From contig NZ_JJMU01000067.1 of assembly GCF_000757725.1 (NCBI RefSeq), forward strand, positions 1 through 47,718: a DNA stretch of 47,718 nt, in the 5' to 3' direction. Below the pieces are notes generated by a model that was not told the DNA's origin, did not search any database, and was given only the letters and a program-made list of their open reading frames with translations. The position numbers were made by a program, and so were the translations under genes. Of the stretch, positions 34,320-41,764 are shown one piece after another. Source of the DNA: Sphingobacterium deserti (GTDB taxonomy: Bacteria > Bacteroidota > Bacteroidia > Sphingobacteriales > Sphingobacteriaceae). The number at the start of each line of letters is the position of its first letter. Positions within the stretch are counted from its first letter, which is position 1.

Positions 34320-35237
34320 CTAGCTTTTAGTATTAAATATATGGTTTGTTATAGCAGTTATGACATCTTTAGGATTTTCTTCAAACATATAATGGCCGGT
34401 GTCGTCCAGACTGACTAATCTATAATTTTCTGAAATCATTGGTAACGCAAATTGGTAATAACCGCTTGAAACATTACTGGCCAATCCTAGTACGGGCATC
34501 TGCAATTTTTTATACGACTGGAAGTCAATTATGTCCTGATTGAATGTTTGATACCATGCGTTTGAAGATCGAATTCTTTCTTTTCGATCATAAATGGATG
34601 CATAAACACATCTGTCAAACTCGTTCATTTTACTTTCATCAACCATAACGTAATGAAAAAGCCAATCCAATAGATGTCTAAATCTTCCATCGAGAAGCTT
34701 TTCTGGTAAATCTTTTATTTGGTTAAAACCCATCCACCAAGTGTAGGGTTCATTTTTATCGATCTTTTCCAGAAATTTACCCGCGGCTGGCATAAGTTTC
34801 ATTTGCATCATGCCATTATTTGGATGCAGTCCATCAGCAATCGTTAAGGTCTGTACTCTGTTTGGAAAGTTGTGAGCAAGACTCTGTGCGACCATCCCCC
34901 CTATATCATGCCCTAAAATGTGTGCTGTCGCTATACCTAATTTTGTCATGAGCGCTTCAATGTCGCTGGCCATTGTCTTTTTGTCATATCCGTGGTCAGG
35001 TGTGCCCGATCCTCCCATCCCGCGTATATCAACTACAATAACACGTATTTTTTTAGCTAGTTGTGGAGCTATTGTATGATAAGAGTACCATGTCTGTGGC
35101 CAGCCTGGCAGGCAGATCAGTACCGGACCACTGCCCCCATCTACATAATGAAGTTCGGTTTCACTTACGTTGATTACATTACTGGTAAAGCCTGGCCAAC
35201 TTTTAATAAGTTCGCTGTTCTGATAGATTTTTTCCAT
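34320..35237 (-). CDS. Alpha/beta hydrolase (epoxide hydrolase / dehalogenase-like)
   Basis: A 305-aa alpha/beta hydrolase. The oxyanion region is LPGWPQTWYSY, the DxRGxGxS-type loop VVDIRGMGGSG and the nucleophile elbow GHDIGG with Asp in place of Ser, which is the form in epoxide hydrolases and haloalkane dehalogenases. The closing His is in DDTGHYMFEE. A cap region lies about residues 140-230. It starts 8 bp after the stop of the NAD(P)-binding gene, so the two form an operon that may detoxify or break down a small organic compound. Confidence 0.9.
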   Translation of the reverse strand: MEKIYQNSELIKSWPGFTSNVINVSETELHYVDGGSGPVLICLPGWPQTWYSYHTIAPQLAKKIRVIVVDIRGMGGSGTPDHGYDKKTMASDIEALMTKLGIATAHILGHDIGGMVAQSLAHNFPNRVQTLTIADGLHPNNGMMQMKLMPAAGKFLEKIDKNEPYTWWMGFNQIKDLPEKLLDGRFRHLLDWLFHYVMVDESKMNEFDRCVYASIYDRKERIRSSNAWYQTFNQDIIDFQSYKKLQMPVLGLASNVSSGYYQFALPMISENYRLVSLDDTGHYMFEENPKDVITAITNHIFNTKS

Positions 35238-35245
35238 AGCAGGAT

Positions 35246-36142
35246 TTAACTTTTTATCGCTAATAGTGTTTCTTTAGCCGTTTGCCATGTCAATCCATCG
35301 TATCTATCGTTGTCAATACGTTGGTTTTGGGCTGCGAACATGCTGTACATATATTGCATCTGCTGCCATTGGGAATATAACTCCAGTTCGCCCTTTGGAT
35401 TCTCGGCACGAGTATGTCTAGTGTATGCCGCAAAGTCTTCTAATGTGCCAGCATTCCTCCATTCAAATTGTCTGTCAAACACTTCATTTGCCAATTGCGC
35501 CAACGCCAGAGGCGAGATCTTAAAGCTCGAGATATACAGCGAGCGAGGCGTATCATTATCCAGTGCGACACGGGCAGTAAACGCAGCTGTATCAGCAATC
35601 GTTGTAAAATCAATGTTCCAATTCGCTTTTCCTGCATAATAGGAAATAGAACTATTTTTGATATCCAATAGAGGTGTATTGTATGCCAATATATGAGCAA
35701 ACGCCCCATTAAAAATAGAAGTTGCCTGTATGTTTGAAGCATTGATGATAGTTTGAAACTCTTTCCGTAGATCAAAATTTCTATTATCACCGACTTTAAG
35801 TTGATCAAAGTCTGTGCTGAAATCTGATGGTATAAATTTAGGAACACCCGCCTGAATTGCTGATTTTAGAAGAAGGCTTTGTGCTTTGACGATCACATCA
35901 CCTAACCCCGCCAAAGTAGATACGATGCATGATACACCCTGACAGGCTAGCGTCAATCCGTATTCATCATCATATTCTGTCGCGACGATTTGGACACCGA
36001 GTTCACGAAGTTCAAACACGCGCTTTTGATTGCTCTTACTTCTAACAATTGCTCGTACAGCAACTCCCCTCCCTAGCAGGTTCTCACAGACCCTTCCACC
36101 AAGATCACCTGTAGCACCGGCGACTAAAATAATATTATCCAT
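35246..36142 (-). CDS. NmrA/PCBER-like NAD(P)-binding oxidoreductase
   Basis: A 298-aa atypical SDR: GATGDLGGRVCENLLGRGVAVRAIVRS gives the NADP-binding GxxGxxG and Arg, followed by VSCIVSTLAG, GVPKFIPSDFSTDF and FNGAFAHIL as in isoflavone-reductase/phenylcoumaran-reductase-like proteins. It is probably NADPH-dependent on an unknown substrate. It is divergent in sequence from the NmrA-like gene at 12252. It shares an operon with the hydrolase and is preceded 72 bp upstream, on the same strand, by the Crp-like regulator. Confidence 0.87.
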   Translation of the reverse strand: MDNIILVAGATGDLGGRVCENLLGRGVAVRAIVRSKSNQKRVFELRELGVQIVATEYDDEYGLTLACQGVSCIVSTLAGLGDVIVKAQSLLLKSAIQAGVPKFIPSDFSTDFDQLKVGDNRNFDLRKEFQTIINASNIQATSIFNGAFAHILAYNTPLLDIKNSSISYYAGKANWNIDFTTIADTAAFTARVALDNDTPRSLYISSFKISPLALAQLANEVFDRQFEWRNAGTLEDFAAYTRHTRAENPKGELELYSQWQQMQYMYSMFAAQNQRIDNDRYDGLTWQTAKETLLAIKS

Positions 36143-36214
36143 ATTTTCGAATTTTACTATTCAAAGTTATGGAACAGATGTATGCGTGGAACTACCATTT
36201 GGTAGATAATGCAT

Positions 36215-36775
36215 CTAACGAAGATTTTTACGGATGCGACTTAGCGCGTTTGGCGTGATACCGAGATAGGAAGCTAATTGTTTTACCGAAACAAGTTGCA
36301 TGAAGCCCGGAATTTTCAAGAATTCCAAATAACGCTCCTCCACCGTCATTGTCTGGAACCTAATAATCTCATTGATCATACGAATGGCCATTCTCTCCCA
36401 CGTTTTTCGCCCAAATTCCTGCCAAGCTGGTATTTCTTTGTAAAGTGCCTCCATATTCGATTTGCTTATGCAATAGATTTCCGAATCTTCTATCGCTTCG
36501 ATATCAAACCGGGTTGGTATTTCTGGGCTGAGACTTGATATTTCTGTAAAAAATTCACCGGGTTGGACAATCCATGCGGTAAGCTCCACTTTATCCTTAT
36601 AGCTGAAGCGCAAACCTCCGCTTCTTAAAAAATAATAATGTGATGCCACCTGCCCCTTTTTTAAGAGAAGTTGTCCTCTTGACAGCCGTCTTTCATAAAA
36701 ATGACTAATAACTATATCAGCGTCTTGTTCCGATAAACTTACGATTTGTTTTATGATTATCTTAAGGTCTGTCAT
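36215..36775 (-). CDS. Crp/Fnr family transcriptional regulator
   Basis: A 186-aa regulator from the ATG at 36775 (MTDLKIIIKQIV); the longer frame has an atypical N-terminus. The cyclic-nucleotide-binding jelly roll covers about residues 20-110 (RGQLLLKKGQVASHYYFLRSGGLRF, VQPGEFFTEISSL), followed by the dimer helix and an HTH (QLASYLGITPNALSRIRKNL). It belongs to the short Bacteroidota Crp-like group with unknown effectors. Its position suggests that it controls the adjacent reductase/hydrolase genes. Confidence 0.9.
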   Translation of the reverse strand: MTDLKIIIKQIVSLSEQDADIVISHFYERRLSRGQLLLKKGQVASHYYFLRSGGLRFSYKDKVELTAWIVQPGEFFTEISSLSPEIPTRFDIEAIEDSEIYCISKSNMEALYKEIPAWQEFGRKTWERMAIRMINEIIRFQTMTVEERYLEFLKIPGFMQLVSVKQLASYLGITPNALSRIRKNLR

Positions 36776-36875
36776 TGACTTATTGATTGGGACTGGATTA
36801 TTAAAAACACTCCGAATTAAAATGGATCCTATCTTTGCTTGATGTAGGCATACGACACACAATGGTTCACGTACT

Positions 36876-37303
36876 CTAGAGATCTTGGGATTGCAGTATT
36901 GCTATTGTTCTAGAATCGCGTTTTCCTCCGTAATACTTATCAATAACCGCTGTAAAAGTGTTTTGTTATCGCTTACAGCTTCGAATAAGGTCATGCTTGA
37001 GCGAAGTTTTAAAGAATCAAGCGTACCAAACACCTCTTCTGCTGAGCCTTTTTGTAGATTCAAAAAGGTCTTAGTTAGCATTCGTAGATTAGAACCTAAT
37101 ACAGGGTGCTTCAAAAACGCTTTTGCTTCTATGCCATCTCTGATAGCATATTGTTTAGCCGTATCGCTGCTTCCCAAACCGGTGATTTGAGGAAATATAT
37201 ACCACATCCAGTGCGACCGCTTTTTTCCATTTTGAACCTCCTGAAGCGCTTGTAGGTATACGAGGTTTTGCGCTCTGAGAAACCTATCTAAGTCAATACT
37301 CAT
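36876..37303 (-). pseudogene. DUF1810 family protein, frameshifted second copy
   Basis: Nearly the same as the intact copy at 23351-23782: LDRFLRAQNLVYLQALQEVQNGKKRSHWMWYIFPQITGLG onwards. After SDNKTLL the open frame departs and ends at 36902 with unrelated residues. Adding one base to the T4 run (A4 on the + strand at 36954-36957; the intact copy has five) restores TLFTAVIDKYYGGKRDSRTIAIL to a stop at 36876. So it is a duplicate broken by a single-base deletion. The ATG at 37303 aligns with the start of the other copy. The true protein, if made, is 133 aa with an altered C-terminus. Confidence 0.85.
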
Positions 37304-37397
37304 GCTAAAATCATTTTGCAACAAATTACGCAATCTTAGTCTAGTCTTAGCCCTATTTGTTACAAACAACACATTAGAAACAAATGTGCATAGAATC

Positions 37398-37413
37398 TTC
37401 GTTTTGTGAGACA
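37398..37413 (+). repeat. 16-bp dispersed repeat, copy 9 (exact)
   Basis: An exact match (n = G), 94 bp upstream of the second DUF1810 gene. The sequence between shares CAACAAATTACG-AATC and GAATCTTC with the upstream region of the first DUF1810 copy. Confidence 0.85.
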
Positions 37414-37525
37414 CACTTTAAAAGGCAAACGTCTTTATCTACTATTCGATGAACCTTGACAATGTATATTTTCAATATCTATCTAGGAAAAAACACTATC
37501 AGATTATACTTTCAGCAAATTATGA

Positions 37526-38665
37526 CTATTGACTCTCGCACCAATCCAATAGTGGCGTATATAGATCTTCGATTTTTGCGTATTTGCCACTCTCATATAG
37601 GTCTAGTAATTTCTGATTGAATTCTAATGCTTTAGGAAAACCTTTTAAAATCATCCTATCGTTCACATGACTCACCATTTTTTGGAAAACATCTTGGTCG
37701 TCATTTATCTTATCATAAGAGTAAAGGATAAATAGTCCCCATGTTAGATATTCATCAAAAACTTTTAAGGCATTTGGATAATGTTCCACAGTCTTATTAC
37801 TACTGTCTACCCATTTTGAACGATTACTAAATATTAAATTCAATCGATTTAAATAGCGATCACTTACGGGGCCTACATAGTTATGGTCAATTTCCGTAAA
37901 AATTATCCTTACATTCATGAATTTTTGATACTTTTCACCCCAATCATTATTCTTATAAATCGTTGGTATAAAAAGTAGCATTTCTTTAAAACCTTCATCA
38001 GTAAATGTATGCGTCGCATTCATCCCAGCTATTAAAGGCGACGTAAGTATGCGGTAACTATTTATTTTATAATCAAATCGGTTTTCTAACCACTCCCTTT
38101 GCTCGTCAACAGTAGCGTAGGTCTCATACTCAGATTTTAATTTATCGTAATACTTTTGGTTATCATCGTAAAATTTTCGATAACTTGATTTTGTTACAAA
38201 TTCTTCCAAACTTGTAATATGTGTGATTATAGGATCGACAGCGATTTCATAATTACCTATTCCTTTGCCCGGAAAATTATAAATGTCGGTAGGGATTAGC
38301 TTATTATTATCGAACTTAAACCCATATGCATTTGCTGATAGCAGAAAATAGTTTACAAGACTTTCTCGAAGTAACTTATCAAATTCTTTTACAATGCGCA
38401 GTTCTGCAAATGGTGAAAAATGTATTTGGACGCTGTCATAATAACTGGATTCATGTTTCACCATATTAGGATTCTCTTTGGCAAAATCTGTTAATGACAG
38501 TATGATGTAGATAAGTTCTTGAGATTCATTAATTTCTATAGTTGTTTTCCCATCATTTCGTTCAATATATTCCTTATTAAAAACAACGTCCTTTTTTTGA
38601 GAAAATAGATGGTTTGATAAGAGTAAGAGTACTGCCGTGACAGCTATTTGTATCCGAATATTCAT
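37526..38665 (-). CDS. Secreted protein, DUF4932-like
   Basis: A 379-aa protein with a signal peptide (MNIRIQIAVTAVLLLLSNHLFSQ). The mature part opens with VFNKEYIERNDGKTTIEINESQELIYIILSLTDF and contains FTEIDHNYVGPVSDRYLNRL and HYPNALKVFDEYLTWGLFILYSYD, features I associate with the DUF4932 family of Bacteroidota, whose function is not known. Spaced His, Asp and Glu residues could bind metal but no HExxH is present. It stands alone between two copies of the 16-bp repeat. Confidence 0.65.
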   Translation of the reverse strand: MNIRIQIAVTAVLLLLSNHLFSQKKDVVFNKEYIERNDGKTTIEINESQELIYIILSLTDFAKENPNMVKHESSYYDSVQIHFSPFAELRIVKEFDKLLRESLVNYFLLSANAYGFKFDNNKLIPTDIYNFPGKGIGNYEIAVDPIITHITSLEEFVTKSSYRKFYDDNQKYYDKLKSEYETYATVDEQREWLENRFDYKINSYRILTSPLIAGMNATHTFTDEGFKEMLLFIPTIYKNNDWGEKYQKFMNVRIIFTEIDHNYVGPVSDRYLNRLNLIFSNRSKWVDSSNKTVEHYPNALKVFDEYLTWGLFILYSYDKINDDQDVFQKMVSHVNDRMILKGFPKALEFNQKLLDLYESGKYAKIEDLYTPLLDWCESQ

Positions 38666-38778
38666 AATGAGGGTAAAGATAATCTAAATGCTATTGATGA
38701 AATCTTAAACAAATATAATAGTTTGATATCTATATTTAATTGCGCAAATTCTCGATATGTAGAATTTATTCAAATTCA

Positions 38779-38794
38779 TTCGTTTTTTGAGACA
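38779..38794 (+). repeat. 16-bp dispersed repeat, copy 10 (exact)
   Basis: An exact match (n = T), followed by GATGAAGTTATTT as in copy 5. Confidence 0.85.
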
Positions 38795-38911
38795 GATGAA
38801 GTTATTTTCGTGGAAATATCCTTCGGACTTTTTGACTGAGGAACTTTGGCAGCAATACCAAAGACTTTAATAATTTATCATTAATTGAATCTATATTTTT
38901 GTCGCAATCTT

Positions 38912-38927
38912 TCATTTTGTAAGAGGT
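38912..38927 (+). repeat. 16-bp dispersed repeat, degenerate copy 11
   Basis: TTCATTTTGTAAGAGG, preceded by TTTGTCGCAATC exactly as copy 6 is. It lies 133 bp after copy 10, compared with 129 bp between copies 5 and 6. It is the rightmost copy seen. Confidence 0.6.
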
Positions 38928-39360
38928 TTTTAAAATGATCCTAAAATCAACCTGCTACCTGAGTATGGGAAGGAACGACGAGTCCCAATTGAGCATTTCT
39001 ATAGTTGATGCAGACACTTTCGATATTCTTGAATTTAGCAATCTTATGTCCATGAGTCTGTCCATTTGGAATCCCGCCAACTCCACATGACAATCTTTAG
39101 CAAAGGTGGCTTTTACGATACTTAATTTTTTGTAAATTAGTGCCGACATATGGTTAATATCGTTCTTAAATTAATCAAGATCTATCAGGCGAAATTTGTT
39201 AATTCGTGAAGTGAAATCGCGAAATTTTCAAGTAATATCATAATGTTTGTGACAGTTTTTTGGCAATGAATTTTGAAAAACACTTAATTAACTAACTAAA
39301 AACAAGTTAGTTAAAACAGTTAAAATCCCACCCTCTCCCGAACCTATTTATCAAGTACTC

Positions 39361-39651
39361 TTAGATTTCCTGTTCTATAAAGAGATCTGACAACTCCATA
39401 CTGTTTTTTACAGATTCAATCTCCAAAAGGTCAATACGCCACGCTGCCGAATAATTACCATCCTTTCTAGCCGTTATTAGTCCCTCCCTTATCCAATGTT
39501 CAACATTCTTCCTGCCGTATTTCTTGCATGCCTCCGATTTTTTTAGATATGGTTTGACTTCCCCAGATTTGCTAAGAATAACCTTTGCACCCATTTTGGC
39601 TGAATATTCAATAAGCCGCCGTAATTGATCAATAGTTAGCTTTACTTCCAT
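39361..39651 (-). CDS. Excisionase-like DNA-binding protein (paralog 1)
   Basis: A 96-aa protein of which residues about 34-65 (LKKSEACKKYGRKNVEHWIREGLI) form a MerR/Xis-like helix-turn-helix, followed by a wing-like WRIDLLEIES. The gene 50 bp upstream codes for a protein with the same motif. Small proteins of this kind beside tyrosine recombinases act as directionality factors or regulators of mobile islands. Confidence 0.6.
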   Translation of the reverse strand: MEVKLTIDQLRRLIEYSAKMGAKVILSKSGEVKPYLKKSEACKKYGRKNVEHWIREGLITARKDGNYSAAWRIDLLEIESVKNSMELSDLFIEQEI

Positions 39652-39700
39652 TCATATATATTTACCGATTTGATTCTGCATGTTAACACACCTGACCTAA

Positions 39701-39979
39701 TCATTTCCTTTCACATGCCATTAAATATGAAAAGCGATTACTGCACGCAGCTACTTGCTCAAGCCTTTGGCGGTCGATCATGCCTTTTTTTCCTGTATTT
39801 GAAATACTAACAAGTTTTTCTTTCAGCCACCGGTCGACATTGCTACGACCATACATTTTGTAGGCTTCATTTTTTGAGAGGTTGTCAGCAAATAACTGCT
39901 CCTCTTTAATCACATTTTGAACTCCTTGTAAGACTGCTTCTTTGAACACATTCGAAAGTTTGGTTATTGTAGTTCTCAT
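39701..39979 (-). CDS. Excisionase-like DNA-binding protein (paralog 2)
   Basis: A 92-aa protein with LSKNEAYKMYGRSNVDRWLKEKLV (about residues 34-57), which aligns closely with the core of the neighbouring 96-aa protein, followed by GMIDRQRLEQVAACS. The pair probably arose by tandem duplication and may act together on the att sites or on the recombinase promoter. It lies 164 bp downstream of the recombinase gene on the same strand. Confidence 0.6.
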   Translation of the reverse strand: MRTTITKLSNVFKEAVLQGVQNVIKEEQLFADNLSKNEAYKMYGRSNVDRWLKEKLVSISNTGKKGMIDRQRLEQVAACSNRFSYLMACERK

Positions 39980-40143
39980 AATAAAAGTGTTTAAATAAAT
40001 GCTTCGTAAAGATCGTTATCATGCTAATGGCAACATACCAAGTTGAAGATATTGGTATAGAAAATCCTTAATTGTCCCTAATCATTATAGAAAAAGATGC
40101 ATGGATATTACCATGCACCTTCTCGCAGCATAGATGGAAACAA

Positions 40144-41415
40144 CTAATTGGATTTTTTTCCAAGCTTCACTTCCTCTTTCTTAAATGCATTTAATACAGC
40201 GGATTGTACATCATCGACAATAGCCCAATCTTTAGCAATATATATATCCGTCATTCTGTTTCCCTCGTCCACATGATTCATTGCCTCTGCCACATCGTCT
40301 TTTTGCATACGGCAGGTATTACGCGCGACGGTAGCGAAAGTATGCCTTGCCCAATATAGAGTTAACTTAGGAATACCAAGTTTTCGGCTTATTTGCTTCA
40401 TACCTTTACTTAGGGCGCTGTTAAGAGAACTTGTTCTGCTGTATCGGGTCGAGAGTTGTCCAAGATATTTTTCTAATAAAGGCTTTGCATCCTCAGCAAT
40501 TTTGATGCTAATAAACGCATTATCTTTGCGCTTTCCTTTAGTTTTGGATCGATTGTAATCAATTCTACCGTTCTGGATATGATCTGGCATCAACTTGTAA
40601 AGATCTACAGCATTCATTCCACATTGGTAAAAGGAAAGAAGATATAAATCCCTCGCTAACTCCATTCGGCTTCCGACCTTGGCTGACAACTTCTTTATCG
40701 ATACTACCTGCTGCAATGTATTATTTCTTTTAAGAGTAAGTGGAGCAGAGCCGATCTTATAATTTTTAAAAGGATAATGTTTTATCCGATAAATTCCTAA
40801 ATCTTCGTTGTTGTAGCGATCCCTCGCTGCATTAAAAAGTGTTCGAAGATCACGCATATGGTTATGTAGACCACTATCGGCAAGACCTTTCTTGGTTGTT
40901 ACAACTTCTTTCCCAAGTTGGTTAATTCGTTTCATTGTCCTTTCCGATCGTAGAAACTTCTCATAGGACTGTAGCATGTTTGAATGAATCTCATTGATTG
41001 AAACAGTTTGACGCTTAAAATAATCAATAAGGCTATTTTTAACGATGCGGTGGGTTGTAGATGTACCTTCTCTCCCTTCCTTCTTTAAACGCTCAATGTG
41101 CGCATTGCAAAATTTGATAAAATCGATATCCTCATTTTTATCACGTAAATAATCTACTAAGGATTCAACGGTGAAAAAATCCAGCTTACCTTCTAATTCA
41201 CTGATTGCTTTTCGATAATCCCGCAGTTGATTCTCGACTTTTTCTGCGACAAACGGATCTCGAATTTTTAAATCTTTGGTTAGTTGTCTCTTGACGACGT
41301 AATGAACGGTATCAAGATACTTTCTCAATCCTTTGTGTCTTACACAAATTTTCACGTTGTAGGTGCCATCTGATTTCTTGTGATGTTCAAACACCTTACT
41401 AGTAACTGTTGCCAT
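40144..41415 (-). CDS. Tyrosine recombinase / phage-integrase family protein
   Basis: A 423-aa recombinase of the Bacteroidota type: an arm-type N-terminal domain (VTSKVFEHHKKSDGTYNVKICV), a SAM-like core-binding domain (about residues 100-210) and a catalytic domain with Lys in RSKTKGKRK, Arg in YWARHTFAT, His in AMNHVDEG and nucleophile Tyr in MTDIYIAKDW. The box I Arg is not where expected (YQCGMNAVDL), and the box II His is replaced by Tyr. IntDOT of CTnDOT is also known to lack the box I Arg. I chose the ATG at 41415; the 41436 start overlaps the inverted repeat upstream. It sits beside tRNA-Met, a common integration target. Confidence 0.92.
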   Translation of the reverse strand: MATVTSKVFEHHKKSDGTYNVKICVRHKGLRKYLDTVHYVVKRQLTKDLKIRDPFVAEKVENQLRDYRKAISELEGKLDFFTVESLVDYLRDKNEDIDFIKFCNAHIERLKKEGREGTSTTHRIVKNSLIDYFKRQTVSINEIHSNMLQSYEKFLRSERTMKRINQLGKEVVTTKKGLADSGLHNHMRDLRTLFNAARDRYNNEDLGIYRIKHYPFKNYKIGSAPLTLKRNNTLQQVVSIKKLSAKVGSRMELARDLYLLSFYQCGMNAVDLYKLMPDHIQNGRIDYNRSKTKGKRKDNAFISIKIAEDAKPLLEKYLGQLSTRYSRTSSLNSALSKGMKQISRKLGIPKLTLYWARHTFATVARNTCRMQKDDVAEAMNHVDEGNRMTDIYIAKDWAIVDDVQSAVLNAFKKEEVKLGKKSN

Positions 41416-41433
41416 AACTGTTTGGTAATAGCA

Positions 41434-41470
41434 CATAAAACGGTTGTAACCATTTTGTAACCGTTTTATG
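41434..41470. promoter_or_regulatory. Inverted repeat upstream of the recombinase gene
   Basis: CATAAAACGGTT (41434-41445) and AACCGTTTTATG (41459-41470) are perfect 12-bp inverted repeats with a 13-bp centre. GTAACC occurs directly repeated at 41446-41451 and 41457-41462. The site lies 19 bp before the recombinase ATG and about 130 bp from the tRNA 3' end. It may be an operator for the recombinase or a recombination core site with inverted arms; the sequence alone does not decide. Confidence 0.55.
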
Positions 41471-41560
41471 TTAAGTTCAACAAAAATCTACGTAAATCAC
41501 GCCGAATCGCGGTTTGCTTTCCGACGTAGGGCAAGTGGTTCTAAAGTGCCCTAAGAAGCG

Positions 41561-41596
41561 AAAAAGCTGCTTTTCTTTGCAGAAAAGCAGCTTTTT
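41561..41596 (-). terminator. Intrinsic terminator after tRNA-Met
   Basis: A 15-bp perfect stem (41561-41575 with 41582-41596) with a 6-nt loop and AAAAA/TTTTT ends, 6 bp beyond the tRNA 3' end on the minus strand. It could work in both directions. Confidence 0.9.
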
Positions 41597-41602
41597 GTTT
41601 TG

Positions 41603-41676
41603 TGCGCCCACCTGGGCTCGAACCAGGGACCAAAAGATTATGAGTCTTCTACTCTAACCGACTGAGCTATAGGCGC
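41603..41676 (-). tRNA. tRNA-Met (anticodon CAT)
   Basis: A 74-nt cloverleaf. The acceptor strand GCGCCTA pairs with TGGGCGC (one G-T), the D arm is GCTC-AGTCGGTTA-GAGT, the anticodon arm is GAAGA-CTCATAA-TCTTT giving CAT, and the T arm has GGTTCGAGCCC. CCA is not encoded. CAT could also mark an Ile2 tRNA with lysidine; the acceptor and overall form look like elongator Met. It is a likely integration site for the adjacent recombinase, but I find no second copy of its 3' end in the window. Confidence 0.93.
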
Positions 41677-41764
41677 GGTTATTTATTATGTTGTCAAAAG
41701 TTTGTTGTTACGCCGTTTTGACGATGCAATTATCGATATTTGTAGGGAGAAAACAAAATTTTAG

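Larger units (their letters stand above)
38666..39360. other. Long intergenic region with two repeat copies
   Basis: 695 bp between the DUF4932-like gene and the excisionase-like genes. It contains repeat copies 10 and 11 and the longer unit around them. A 64-codon minus-strand frame (38955-39149) has no recognisable domain and I do not call it. I see no RNA gene. Confidence 0.5.

Noticed and set aside
38955..39149. 64-codon minus-strand frame in the 695-bp gap
   Set aside because: No recognisable domain, promoter or neighbour relation; similar in length to many chance frames in the window.
39868..39885. TTCATTTTTTGAGAGG on the + strand, similar to the 16-bp repeat
   Set aside because: It lies inside an excisionase-like gene and encodes its conserved SKNEA motif, so the likeness is explained by coding sequence; it matches only the degenerate copy.
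41603..41676. Search for an attL/attR copy of the tRNA-Met 3' end
   Set aside because: No second copy of the GGTTCGAGCCC region is visible in the window; the other island end may lie outside or the att site may be elsewhere.
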